A stretch of DNA of 64,000 bases from JAJYKC01 sp035545735 (GTDB taxonomy: Bacteria; Acidobacteriota; Terriglobia; Bryobacterales; Bryobacteraceae), in assembly GCA_035545735.1 (NCBI GenBank), contig DASZXS010000064.1, positions 92,550-156,549 of the forward strand, given 5' to 3'. Both the position numbers and the translations under genes were made by a program. Each line of letters opens with the position of its first letter. Positions within the stretch are counted from its first letter, which is position 1. Below are positions 19,601 through 27,358 of this stretch, piece by piece. The notes beneath the pieces were generated by a model. That model was given only the letters and a program-made list of their open reading frames with translations, searched no databases and was not told the origin of the DNA.

Positions 19601-19885
19601 GCGAGCTTCGTAGTGTTTGAACCCATCGGCATCCACAGTCAAGTCATAGATTCCGGGTGGAAGCGAGCGAATTGTGTATGTTCCGCTGTCGTTCGTGGTT
19701 GTATTGAACACCGCTCGCGTGCCGGCGTTGATCGCGCTGACTCTTGCGCCGGGGACGGAGGCTCCGGAGGCATCCCTGACCGTTCCAGTTAGCGCGCCTG
19801 TTATGTCCTGCGACTGCACGAAAGGAAGGGAAATAAACAAGGCCGGCAGAAAACAAGCAATTAGTCTGGTAGTTTTTTTTAACAC
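16622..19885 (-). CDS. Oar-like TonB-dependent outer-membrane receptor
   Basis: The GTG at 19885 follows AAAAGGAG and gives the signal peptide LKKTTRLIACFLPALFISL, cut after VQSQ; a longer reading to 19951 has no good ribosome site. The 1087-residue protein has a carboxypeptidase-regulatory-like domain (LTGTVRDASGASVPGARV), a plug (ELPLNGRNATQLMRLV, FSAEFGRQSGGLVNAV), and a long barrel ending QIALRLTW with a terminal aromatic residue. Sialidase-like genes lie immediately downstream (6-base gap) and upstream (106 bases) on the same strand. It probably imports glycan fragments released or recognised by them. Confidence 0.92.
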   Translation of the reverse strand: MLKKTTRLIACFLPALFISLPFVQSQDITGALTGTVRDASGASVPGARVSAINAGTRAVFNTTTNDSGTYTIRSLPPGIYDLTVDADGFKHYEARNTRLQVNETLRLDASLEIGAAAESVTVTAEAVVVDTQSPTLKNVVDQKRIEELPLNGRNATQLMRLVAGVVTDLRADVSSGTTYLGGTVGVSVNGSRANSTNYVLDGANNNDHYTNAPNPMPNPDALQEFSVQTNNFSAEFGRQSGGLVNAVTRSGTNDIHGSAFEFVRNNALNATNLLAPILSNGERQTDGLKRNQYGVTLGGPVVLPKIYDGHNKTFFFFSYQGTKERRLPSSGAIIVPTADQRQGNFGSKTVIDPATRTAANPKGTPYANNQIPASQLNPISLEILKFIPTPAPGTNQVSVSVPNNLDDDQFLGRVDQQIGSNNRLSGRFWNSQASTPAYLDPQNYLATNTGRFWLNRSVSISDSHIFSPTLLNEALFSFNRTDGNNVPVYPPKSFSDLGINIYTDNQPQYYVAVNDYWGTLNTGDTNRFLRDEYQVIETLRWTRGKHSISMGGEYGRGADTVRNNFRANGRFTFNSSAPFTGDAFGDYLIGQFATLQQGGGEYRDTRFNRVALFVNDTWKVSRRLTLTLGTRWEPFLPYTDLNGKVAVWEPGQQSTRFPNAPLGVLFAGDEGVPAGGSSTVYTRFAPRVGFAYDLFGDGKTSIRGGYGIFYDSPDTLAMNNQADQAPYGTVVTINGTAGNNIVDPYAGTVNPFPIDISNLSKTAIFPPYSSQWLYTTDYRSAYVSSWNFSVERELFRNLVTRISYAGSKGTRLTDVRELNQAIYADGATTATTNQRRPYGPALGSTSLVMPVGNSTYHALQITGEKRFSGGFSILANYQFSKSIDDASAGKGSSQTFTNPLNQHFDKGPSDFDKTHVVNISGLWDLPVHFHNRALNAVLGGWSLNGIFGAWSGFPMTVASGVDNARTGTGGQRADLVGNPYFSGDRSRGDKIAQWLDKTAFAPNAIGTYGNLGRNIFRGPGYATLDGGLAKRFVLYEHLAATLRFEAFNSLNHPNLNAPNTTRSSGSFMQVTTAQDPRILQIALRLTW

Positions 19886-19936
19886 AAGACTCCTTTTCGG
19901 TGGGGAAACCCACTTTGATTTTTGTTGAATGGTAAT

Positions 19937-19969
19937 ACGGCCGCGTTTCACGATTCAAGCAGCGGCCGT
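19937..19969 (-). terminator. Inverted repeat downstream of the second sialidase gene, possible terminator
   Basis: ACGGCCGC (19937-19944) and GCGGCCGT (19962-19969) are perfect 8-base arms with a 17-base loop. They lie just after the stop at 19992 in the direction of transcription and before the receptor start at 19885. No clear U-run follows, so attenuation, termination or an operator are all possible. Confidence 0.4.
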
Positions 19970-19991
19970 GTTTTCGATACGGCTTGCAGAT

Positions 19992-21092
19992 TTATTTTTT
20001 TCCGGGATCCCAGATCGTCGCTTCGATGGTCCGGCCGCTCGAAACGGCTTCGGGAAAATAATAGACGGTCAATACTTTGCCATCGGGCCTTTGCACCGTT
20101 CGTGGATAACCGATATCCCACGCGGCGCCGCCAGCCCGAATCATGAACTCACTCGTCCAGGTCCTTCCGCCGTCCGCGCTGAGGCGCCCCCGGAGGCTGA
20201 AGGGCGCGGACCGGATTCCGTAGGTAAGGCAGAGCCGCCCATCGTGGAGGCGGATCATGCTGGCGGGGTTCCCTCCGTGCCCACCCGTATCCGTCACGGG
20301 ACTTGGCAGAATATGCCAGTTTGCCCCGTTGTTAGAGCTTTCATACAGATCGATCCAGGTCTTGTCGGGCGGCGCCTTCATGCGGATCGCGGTCACCAGT
20401 TTTGTTTTCGAGAGACGAACCGTGGAGGGCATGATGGCGAACCCCTCCGGCTCTTCGCCGATGAAGGAGACGAGCTTCCACGACATGCCGCCATCCGTCG
20501 TTCGCGTGCAGATCACCCGCCCTTCCTTACCGTTCCGCTTGCTGGCGGTGAGAAATGCGAATGCGTCATGCTTGCCGTTCACGATATAGTCCGTTCGCGC
20601 CAAAATGCCGGGCTGGCCCAGATCCGGGAACCGGTAAGGGCCGCTCCAACTCTTGCCACGGTCGGTCGAGTACCAGAGCCGCGAATGCCCCTTATCCACA
20701 TCGGACAGCCGGATGGTCATGGCGAAGTTCGGGTTCCGAAAGTCCATTGGAGCGGGCAGGTCTTTGACAGCGAGCCCGCCTTGTTCCGGCGGAAGCAGAG
20801 ACTTCGGCGACTCGATCGTCCATGTCTCGCCCCCATCCAGGCTGCGCGCCAGTTTCGGCTCTTCGGGCTTGGATTTGTCGTACTGATGCCGGTTGGCCGG
20901 CATATGCTTGTAGTACGCGCCGCTGAATCCCACCAGGATCTCATTTCCCCATTGCCAGATCCCGTGGTTCGCGGGCCAGCCACCGTAGCGTCCCGATTCC
21001 TTATAAACCACGACATTCTTAATCGCCGAAGGCGGCACGCCGCCGAGGAGCGCCGTCGCCGCCGCCAGGGCTAAAATCAGCAGAATTCGCAA
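19992..21092 (-). CDS. Secreted sialidase-family (BNR/Asp-box) protein
   Basis: The TTG start at 21092 is supported by ACAGGA seven bases upstream. The 366-residue protein has a signal peptide (MRILLILALAAATALLGG) and five Asp-box blades: SLDGGETWT, STDRGKSWS, TTDGGMSWK, SSNNGANWH and SADGGRTWT. It also has GYPRTVQRPDGKVLTVYY near the C-terminus, a common feature of the BNR_2 group. It is only distantly similar to the sialidase-like protein at 15416. Together with the receptor between them it makes a small glycan-utilisation-like locus. Substrate unknown. Confidence 0.82.
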   Translation of the reverse strand: MRILLILALAAATALLGGVPPSAIKNVVVYKESGRYGGWPANHGIWQWGNEILVGFSGAYYKHMPANRHQYDKSKPEEPKLARSLDGGETWTIESPKSLLPPEQGGLAVKDLPAPMDFRNPNFAMTIRLSDVDKGHSRLWYSTDRGKSWSGPYRFPDLGQPGILARTDYIVNGKHDAFAFLTASKRNGKEGRVICTRTTDGGMSWKLVSFIGEEPEGFAIMPSTVRLSKTKLVTAIRMKAPPDKTWIDLYESSNNGANWHILPSPVTDTGGHGGNPASMIRLHDGRLCLTYGIRSAPFSLRGRLSADGGRTWTSEFMIRAGGAAWDIGYPRTVQRPDGKVLTVYYFPEAVSSGRTIEATIWDPGKK

Positions 21093-21510
21093 GTAATTTC
21101 CTGTCTGTTACCGAGGATGAGTATCCACCCTGGACCACAAATTGAGTTTAAAAAGCGCTTCCGGCGCTGTTTTTCGAAACGTCGCAGCCTGTCCAGGCAA
21201 ATTGGATACTATTATGTTCTCAGATTGTTCATCCGGGTTCCAGAAGTAATGGCAAAAAACACAGTACGCCGGCCACGAGAGGCGCGGTGGGGCTCCGATC
21301 CCGCGCCCGGACGGCGCGGCCGCCTGCGCGATCGGCCTTTCCACGCCTGGGCTACGCTTGAAAAGTGAGGAGCAGCAACAGCAGATCGTTCGCGCGGTCC
21401 GTCGAGCAGCCCGGACAATTGACAAGGGCCTCTTCCGGAAGTAGCGCGATGAAGTTCGACAAATGCATAGGGATCGCCCCAGCCGGCGTGCGGCGCGGTG
21501 AAGACGCTCC
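21093..21510. other. 418-base gap without a convincing gene; holds hairpins
   Basis: No open frame here looks like a protein. A short hairpin AGCGC-ttccg-GCGCT sits at 21154-21168, flanked by A-run and T-run, so it could terminate transcription on either strand. A second, strong GC hairpin (GGCGCGG 21281-21287 with CCGCGCC 21301-21307) lies further on. No annotated gene ends here, so the terminator-like element is unexplained. Confidence 0.5.
21150..21174. terminator. Terminator-like hairpin with T-run on both strands
   Basis: The arms are AGCGC (21154-21158) and GCGCT (21164-21168) with a 5-base loop. The plus strand continues GTTTTTC and the minus strand continues TTTTAAAC. The neighbouring genes both start, rather than end, on either side of it. 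Confidence 0.45.
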
Positions 21511-22107
21511 TTGAAAGCTCCGAACAAGGCCCGGCGGCGGCCCGCGCCGCGGCCGCGAAAGAAACCCGCCGGCTCATCGCTCGCGCGGAGCGCAATCTTC
21601 GACGGCCTGCCCGCGTTGCTGTTTGGATTCCTTATCCTGACGGCGGCGATCTGGTGGTTCATCAGTCATTACACCGTGAGTCTGCAAAGCCCGATCCGGC
21701 TGACGCTGCAATCCCCGGTCGTGATCTCGGAACGTCTTACCACCGAGTATGCCGAAGAGGCTCGCGCCGATCAGCGAGGCAGCCGGTTATCGGCGTGGCA
21801 GCAGTACGCCTGCCGCAAATTCGGCGCCGATTGCCGGGTGGCGCTGGCCATCCAGCGGGCCGAGAATCCACAGGGAAAATGCGAAATCTATCACTACAAC
21901 ACCGATGGAACCCTGGATTGGGGCTATTTCCAGATCAATACCGTCCATCTGAAGCGGCCCGGTCTGAACTTGCGCGATCTCCTGGATTGTCGGGCCAACA
22001 TCGATTTTGCATACCAGTTGTATCAGGAAAGCCACGGCTTCACCCCGTGGAGCACCTATAACAGCGGAAAGTACCGGCGGTTCCTCCTGTCCAGCCCGAT
22101 CCCATGA
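21511..22107 (+). CDS. Membrane-anchored lytic-transglycosylase-like protein
   Basis: The TTG at 21511 is the only workable start, because an in-frame TGA lies just upstream and there is no internal Met. The 198-residue protein has a strongly basic cytoplasmic tail (KARRRPAPRPRKKPAG), one membrane helix (about residues 33-51), and a lysozyme-like domain from residue 95. Glu118 in AIQRAENPQ is the candidate catalytic acid. It is followed by DWGYFQIN and the TPWSTYNSGKY ending typical of SLT/lysozyme-like domains. It should face the periplasm and cleave or bind peptidoglycan. The ribosome site is weak. Confidence 0.72.
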   Translation: MKAPNKARRRPAPRPRKKPAGSSLARSAIFDGLPALLFGFLILTAAIWWFISHYTVSLQSPIRLTLQSPVVISERLTTEYAEEARADQRGSRLSAWQQYACRKFGADCRVALAIQRAENPQGKCEIYHYNTDGTLDWGYFQINTVHLKRPGLNLRDLLDCRANIDFAYQLYQESHGFTPWSTYNSGKYRRFLLSSPIP

Positions 22108-22249
22108 TCCAAAGCCAGCGATGTCCGCACGGCCATGCGAAGGCCGATCCGGTAATAGAATCAAGGTATGCGCTCCGGGATCCTATTCCTGCCCGCTCAT
22201 TTCGCAAGCGCCGCGGGGCGTGAGCGCCGCCTCGTTTCGAGATAACGCC

Positions 22250-23032
22250 ATGCCGGGTCCCACTATGCCTCCTCCCGTCGAACAACTAGGCCCGCGCCCG
22301 TTTTCGTTCTATCCGGCGATCGTCAACGTGGAACACAACGAGTGGATCTACAGCAGGGCCACGTGGTCGGAGATCCTGGTGATCAATACCAAAACACAGG
22401 AAGAGGTCTGGGTGCCGCGGCGGTTCCTGGCTGAGATCTCGACGACCGAGGCGCCGGTGACGATCGTCGGCCTGCTGAAGGAGCTGGAATATCGCGCGGG
22501 AAGGCTCTGGCCCGTGGAGCGAAGGCTAATCGAGATGCCGCGCGCGGTGAACGAAGGCCCGCGCCCGCGCGAAACAAGCGCTCCACCGCCGCTCGCGCCT
22601 GTCGTTGGCATTCAACTCGAAAGCCGTGCGGAGAGCCGCGTGGGCCGCCTGATTCTTACCGCCGTCGCCGCGGGGATCGCCGGGTGCGTCCTCCTGGTCG
22701 GCTTATACCGGGGCGCGGTGATCGGCAATCGGGTTGTTTATTCGCCCGTTCTCCAGTCGAACCTGGACTTCACCAATCGCGACGATTATTTTTCCGTCGT
22801 GCGCAAACTCGGCGAACCGGAAGCCGACCACTGGCGCACCGGCAAGGGCGCATTTGAATACCGGGTGCTCTCCTATCCGCACCTTGGATACTCGGTGATT
22901 CTGACCGGGCCGGACCGGAAATCCGCGCAATACATCGGGGCGATGGACCGGAACTGGCGGCCCGTGCATTCCGTCGAACTGGCCGATCATGTGAATTCCT
23001 ACGAAATGCTGCGGGCATTGCCGAAGTTCTAA
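22250..23032 (+). CDS. Uncharacterised single-helix membrane protein
   Basis: I do not recognise this 260-residue protein. The ATG at 22250 follows GAGATA; an ATG at 22265 is an alternative, and earlier in-frame positions overlap the previous gene. Residues 1-100 are soluble and contain RATWSEILVINTKTQEEVWVPRRFL, suggesting a small beta-rich domain. A Pro-rich linker follows, then one membrane helix (about residues 130-150, LILTAVAAGIAGCVLLVGLY), then a C-terminal domain of about 100 residues with a DDYFSVVRKLGEPEADHW motif. It is likely cytoplasmic at the N-terminus and periplasmic at the C-terminus. It converges on fumC with one intervening base. Confidence 0.6.
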   Translation: MPGPTMPPPVEQLGPRPFSFYPAIVNVEHNEWIYSRATWSEILVINTKTQEEVWVPRRFLAEISTTEAPVTIVGLLKELEYRAGRLWPVERRLIEMPRAVNEGPRPRETSAPPPLAPVVGIQLESRAESRVGRLILTAVAAGIAGCVLLVGLYRGAVIGNRVVYSPVLQSNLDFTNRDDYFSVVRKLGEPEADHWRTGKGAFEYRVLSYPHLGYSVILTGPDRKSAQYIGAMDRNWRPVHSVELADHVNSYEMLRALPKF

Positions 23033-23033
23033 T

Positions 23034-24449
23034 TCACGTCATGTCCGCCGGCCTCACCCACAAATCGAACTCTTCGGCGCTGACATAGCCAAGGCTCAGA
23101 GCGGCTTCGCGCAGGCTGGTCTCTTCCCGGTACGCCTTCAGGGAAATGCGCGCGGCCTTCTCATAGCCGATATGCGGGGTGAGCGCGGTTACCAGCATTA
23201 AGCCATCCTCCAGATGCTTCCGGATGCGCTTCTCGTCGGGCTCAATGCTACGGGCGCATCGCTCATCGAACGATTTTGAGGCATCGGCCAGCAGTTCGAT
23301 CGATTGCAGCACGTTGTAGAGAATCACCGGCTTATACGTGTTGAGTTGGAAGTTGCCTTGAGAGCCGGCGAAGGCGACCGTGTGGTCATTGCCGAAGACC
23401 TGCGCCGCCACCTGGGTGAGAGCCTCGCACTGCGTCGGATTCACCTTGCCCGGCATGATCGAGGAGCCCGGCTCGTTCGCGGCAATGCGCAACTCTCCGA
23501 TTCCAGCTCGCGGCCCGCTGGCGTACCAGCGGACGTCATTGGCAATTTTCATCAGAGCTCCGGCCAGGGCGCGGAGCGCGCCGCTCGCATTCACCATCGC
23601 GTCGTGCGCCGAAAGCGCGGCGAACTTGTTCGAAGCAGTTACAAATGCCTGTCCGGTCTCGGCGGAGATTTTTTGCGCCACCAGCGCTCCAAATCGGGGA
23701 TGAGCGTTTAAGCCGGTACCGACCGCCGTCCCGCCGATGGCCAGTTGACACAACTCCGGAAGGGTTTGGCGGAGCCGCTCGATCGATTGGTCGAGCTGCG
23801 CGGCCCATCCGGAGATCACCTGCCCCAGAGTCAACGGCGTGGCGTCCTGCAAATGCGTCCGGCCAACCATGACCACGCCACCAAACGCGCTGGATTTAGA
23901 CTCCAGCGTTGCCTTGAGCCGCTCCACCGCCGGGAAAAGTACGTTCTGGATTTGCTCCACGGTAGCGATATGCATCACGGTGGGGAAAACATCGTTCGAC
24001 GACTGGCCGCGGTTGACGTCGTCGTTGGGATGGATCGGACGCTTCTCGCCCAACGCGGGCTGTGCCAGTTGGACGGCTCGATTGGCGATCACTTCGTTCG
24101 CATTCATGTTGGTTTGGGTGCCTGAGCCAGTCTGGAAGGCAACCAGAGGAAATTCGCCGTCCCACAGGCCATCCATGACTTCCTGTGCGGCGCGGGCGAT
24201 CGGATCGGCCTTCGCCGCCGGCAGCTCGCCCAGTTCACCGTTTGCCAGTGCGGCGCATTTCTTTACGATGCCGAGCGCGCGGATCACCGGACGGCCCCAG
24301 CAAAACTGGCGAACCCCGATCGGGAAGTTCCTGTGCGCGCGTTGCGTCTGCGCGCCCCAGAGCCGGTCCGCGGGCACGCGTACCTCCCCGAGGGCATCCT
24401 CTTCCAGCCGGAATGCGGGTTCCATGGAATCATCGGTACGTTCCGTCAT
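23034..24449 (-). CDS. fumC: Fumarate hydratase class II
   Basis: The enzyme catalyses reversible hydration of fumarate to malate in the TCA cycle, without an iron-sulfur cluster. The signature GSSIMPGKVNP (the catalytic SS loop) is intact. So are TGSGTQTNMNANEV, the H-P-N-D-D-V-N-x-G-Q-S-S-N-D block, and GRTHLQDATPLTLGQ. The ATG at 24449 gives 471 residues, the normal length for FumC; the frame continues upstream to 24557 but runs into the divergent cstA region. An AGAGG lies just before the ATG. It is divergent from cstA with 64 bases between. Confidence 0.95.
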   Translation of the reverse strand: MTERTDDSMEPAFRLEEDALGEVRVPADRLWGAQTQRAHRNFPIGVRQFCWGRPVIRALGIVKKCAALANGELGELPAAKADPIARAAQEVMDGLWDGEFPLVAFQTGSGTQTNMNANEVIANRAVQLAQPALGEKRPIHPNDDVNRGQSSNDVFPTVMHIATVEQIQNVLFPAVERLKATLESKSSAFGGVVMVGRTHLQDATPLTLGQVISGWAAQLDQSIERLRQTLPELCQLAIGGTAVGTGLNAHPRFGALVAQKISAETGQAFVTASNKFAALSAHDAMVNASGALRALAGALMKIANDVRWYASGPRAGIGELRIAANEPGSSIMPGKVNPTQCEALTQVAAQVFGNDHTVAFAGSQGNFQLNTYKPVILYNVLQSIELLADASKSFDERCARSIEPDEKRIRKHLEDGLMLVTALTPHIGYEKAARISLKAYREETSLREAALSLGYVSAEEFDLWVRPADMT

Positions 24450-24513
24450 GCCTCTATTCTGAGCGACCTTGTTCCCCCAAGGGCGCGGTGCTTCCGCGAT
24501 ACGATGGAAGACC

Positions 24514-26559
24514 ATGAAAAAGCTTGCCGGCGGCGTGGCCTGGGCCGCCGTTTCCATTCTTGCCGCCTACGCCTTCTGCGCCCTCTCCTTTAACCGGGGA
24601 GAACCGGTGAGCAGTATGTGGGTGGTGATTGCGGCGGCGTGCACCTACGTCCTCGGCTACCGTTTCTACGCCACATTCATCGCGGCCAAGGTGATGATGC
24701 TCGACGACCGCAGGGCGACGCCGGCCGAGCGTATGCGCGACGGCCATGACTACGAGCCGACGAACAAGTGGATTCTCTTCGGACACCATTTTGCCGCGAT
24801 TGCCGGGCCCGGGCCGCTGGTTGGCCCCACGCTCGCCGCGCAGTTCGGCTACCTGCCGGGCATGCTGTGGATTATCATCGGCGCCGTGCTTGGCGGCGCG
24901 GTGCAGGATTTTGTGATTCTGTTTTGTTCCATGCGGCGGGATGGGAAATCGCTCGGCCAGATCGCGCGCGAAGAGACCGGCAGGACCGGAGGCTTTGTGG
25001 CCCTGATTACCGTGCTGGTGATCATGGTGATTCTGCTCGCGGTCGTCGCGCTCGTAGTGGTGAACGCTTTGAAAGGCAGTCCCTGGGGAACGTTTACCAT
25101 CGCGGCGACCATTCCCATCGCGGTGTTGGTCGGGTTGTACCTTCGCTATTGGAGGCCGGGGCGCGTTCTCGAAGGCTCACTTCTGGGATTTGTACTGATC
25201 GTCGCGAGCATTTTCGGCGGGCAGGCGGTAGCTCAGTCGGCGGCGCTCGCGCCGTGGTTTACCTACTCCGCCCTTGGAATATGCTTTGCGCTGATTGTCT
25301 ATGGGTTCCTGGCCAGCGCGCTCCCGGTATGGCTGCTGCTCGCGCCGCGCGATTATTTGAGCACATTCATCAAGCTGGGTGTGGTGATGCTTCTGGCGCT
25401 CGGAGTTATCGGCGTGCGGCCGCAGTTGGAGCTTCCCGCGCTGACACGCTTTGTCGATGGAACGGGCCCGATTTTCGCGGGCAAAATATTCCCGTTCTGT
25501 TTCATCACCATCGCCTGCGGCGCCGTCTCGGGGTTTCACGCGCTGATCGCCTCGGGCACCACGCCGAAGATGATCACTCGCGAGCGGCACGCGCTTCCCA
25601 TTGGCTACGGGTCGATGCTGCTCGAAAGCTTTGTGGGCATTATGGCGCTGGTGGCCGCGGCCTCGCTGCAGCCGGGCGTATTCTTCGCCGTCAACTCGCC
25701 GGCGGGCATCGTGGGCGCCGGCGCGACCGCCGCCACCGCGACCATCAGCGGCTGGGGTTTCGCGGTGACGCCGGAGACCATGGCCCATCTGGCGAAGAGC
25801 GTCGGAGAGAATACCCTGTTCTATCGCACGGGCGGAGCGCCGTCCCTGGCCCTTGGAATGGCTCACATCTTCGCGCGAACCGGCGGGGGCGAGGCGATCC
25901 TCGGGTTCTGGTATCACTTTGCGATCATGTTCGAGACCCTGTTCATCCTGACGGTGCTGGATGCCGGTACGCGGGTGGGGCGATTCATGCTGCAGGACTT
26001 GCTCGGGCACGTCTGGAAGCCGATGGCGCGGGCATCCTGGATGCCCGGCATGCTGCTGTCAAGCACTCTGATCGTCGGTGCGTGGGGATATTTTCTATAC
26101 CAGGGCGTCCGCGATCCCCTGGGGGGCATTAATTCGCTCTGGCCGCTGTTCGGCATTGCCAACCAGCTTTTGGCGGCGATCGCCCTCTGCGTGGCCACTA
26201 CCATCTTTCTGAAGATGCACCGGGCGCGCTATCTCTGGATCACTTGCGTTCCCCTCGCGTGGCTGTCGGTGGTCACCTTCACCGGTTCGCTGCAGAAGAT
26301 CTTTTCGAACGAGCCGCGTATTGGCTTTCTAGCGCAGGCGCGGCAACTCGCGGCCCTGCCGGACCAGACGGATGCCATCCGGGCGCAGATTTTCAATGCC
26401 CGCCTGGACGCCGCCGTTTGCGGATTGCTGATTCTCCTGGTGTCGGTGATCCTTGCCGATTCGTTTCGCATCTGGGCGGGGATTCTCTGGGCAAGACGTC
26501 CCAGCGTTTTGCATGAATCTCCCTACGTGCCTTCGAGCTTGAGCATGGAGATGGAGTGA
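24514..26559 (+). CDS. cstA: Carbon starvation protein CstA-type transporter
   Basis: This 681-residue integral membrane protein has about 16 hydrophobic segments. Family motifs are HHFAAIAGPGPLVGPTLAAQFGYLPG near residue 85 and GFHALIASGTTPKMI near residue 350. CstA/BtsT proteins take up pyruvate or peptides. The ATG at 24514 follows GGAAG and is the family start; an upstream in-frame codon at 24469 is not needed. The stop codon overlaps by one base the start of the small DUF466 partner, the usual arrangement for this pair. It is divergent from fumC, which suits a role in feeding organic acids into the TCA cycle. Confidence 0.93.
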   Translation: MKKLAGGVAWAAVSILAAYAFCALSFNRGEPVSSMWVVIAAACTYVLGYRFYATFIAAKVMMLDDRRATPAERMRDGHDYEPTNKWILFGHHFAAIAGPGPLVGPTLAAQFGYLPGMLWIIIGAVLGGAVQDFVILFCSMRRDGKSLGQIAREETGRTGGFVALITVLVIMVILLAVVALVVVNALKGSPWGTFTIAATIPIAVLVGLYLRYWRPGRVLEGSLLGFVLIVASIFGGQAVAQSAALAPWFTYSALGICFALIVYGFLASALPVWLLLAPRDYLSTFIKLGVVMLLALGVIGVRPQLELPALTRFVDGTGPIFAGKIFPFCFITIACGAVSGFHALIASGTTPKMITRERHALPIGYGSMLLESFVGIMALVAAASLQPGVFFAVNSPAGIVGAGATAATATISGWGFAVTPETMAHLAKSVGENTLFYRTGGAPSLALGMAHIFARTGGGEAILGFWYHFAIMFETLFILTVLDAGTRVGRFMLQDLLGHVWKPMARASWMPGMLLSSTLIVGAWGYFLYQGVRDPLGGINSLWPLFGIANQLLAAIALCVATTIFLKMHRARYLWITCVPLAWLSVVTFTGSLQKIFSNEPRIGFLAQARQLAALPDQTDAIRAQIFNARLDAAVCGLLILLVSVILADSFRIWAGILWARRPSVLHESPYVPSSLSMEME

Positions 26560-26732
26560 TGAGAATTCGCCGCTGGCTCGGTATCATAATCGGCCTTTTA
26601 CGCGAGTTGTCCGACGAAGCGGCCTACGACCGGCACCTGTCGGTCCATGGCCGCGACCACTCCGCGGCGGAGTGGCGGCGCTTTTCCGATGAGCGCCTTC
26701 GCGCCAAATACGCGCGGGCGAAATGTTGCTAA
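26559..26732 (+). CDS. Small CstA-associated protein, DUF466 (YbdD/YjiX-like)
   Basis: The ATG shares its A with the cstA stop (TGATG), so translation is coupled. The 57-residue product starts MRIRRWLGIIIGLL. It has YDRHLSVHGRDHSAAEW, then FSDERLRAKYARAKCC at its end. The Y-D/N-x-Y/H near the N-terminus, the basic R-x-x-A-R/K-Y stretch and the terminal Cys-Cys are the recognisable pattern of the YbdD/YjiX family, which accompanies CstA and is needed for transport in some bacteria. Recognition is by eye from pattern and context. Confidence 0.82.
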   Translation: MRIRRWLGIIIGLLRELSDEAAYDRHLSVHGRDHSAAEWRRFSDERLRAKYARAKCC

Positions 26733-26776
26733 CGAAAACCGCGTCTCGCGAGTCCCACATCGGGAAAGGGGATCGC

Positions 26777-27301
26777 ATGAAAATACATTCGATAAGAGTT
26801 GTTCTGGCGGCGGCGCTTTTTGCCGTTTCCGCCCTGGCGCAGGGAAAACGGCCCAGTCCGCCGGAGCAGACCGCTATCCGTTTGGACGGCCACGAGGTCA
26901 CAATCAAATATTCGGCGCCGTACGCCAAAGGCAGAGAGATCTGGGGCGGGCTGGTTCCGTATGGTCAGGTCTGGCGGCTTGGCGCCAATGAGGCAACCAG
27001 CCTTTCGACGGATGCCGATCTCAAGATTGGAGATCTGAACGTGCCCAAAGGGAATTACACGCTTTACATGCTGCCCGGGGCGTCGGAGTCTCTTCTCATC
27101 GTTAACAAACAAACCGGTCAATGGGGCACGGAGTATTCCGAAGGGCAGGATTTGGGACGGGTGAAATTGACCAAGGCGCCGGCGAGTCCGGGAGTGGAGC
27201 AGCTCGCCATACAGCTCAAACCCGCAGGTTCAGGAAGCGCCACGCTCTCCATCCGGTGGGAGAAGGCTGAATTCAGCGTCCCGGTCACTTTGGGGAACTA
27301 G
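26777..27301 (+). CDS. Secreted DUF2911 protein
   Basis: The ATG at 26777 follows AAAGGGG and opens a signal peptide (MKIHSIRVVLAAALFAVSALAQ). The 174-residue protein carries the DUF2911 pattern: a strand with IKYSAPYAKGREIWGGLVPYG, then WRLGANEATSLST, then PKGNYTLYMLPG, and IRWEKAEFSVPV at the C-terminus. The family is common in Bacteroidetes and Acidobacteria. Its function is unknown, although the fold is predicted to be a beta-sandwich. It is exported and may be co-transcribed with cstA. Confidence 0.85.
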   Translation: MKIHSIRVVLAAALFAVSALAQGKRPSPPEQTAIRLDGHEVTIKYSAPYAKGREIWGGLVPYGQVWRLGANEATSLSTDADLKIGDLNVPKGNYTLYMLPGASESLLIVNKQTGQWGTEYSEGQDLGRVKLTKAPASPGVEQLAIQLKPAGSGSATLSIRWEKAEFSVPVTLGN

Positions 27302-27358
27302 ATTCGGTCACTGGAGAGAGCCGCAGCGCGAAAGCTCTCCTTTCGCGACAATTGGTTT

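Noticed and set aside
21212..21595. Minus-strand frame of 127 codons in the gene-free gap
   Set aside because: It is Arg/Ala-rich with no motif or signal peptide, and it overlaps the start of the lytic-transglycosylase-like gene.
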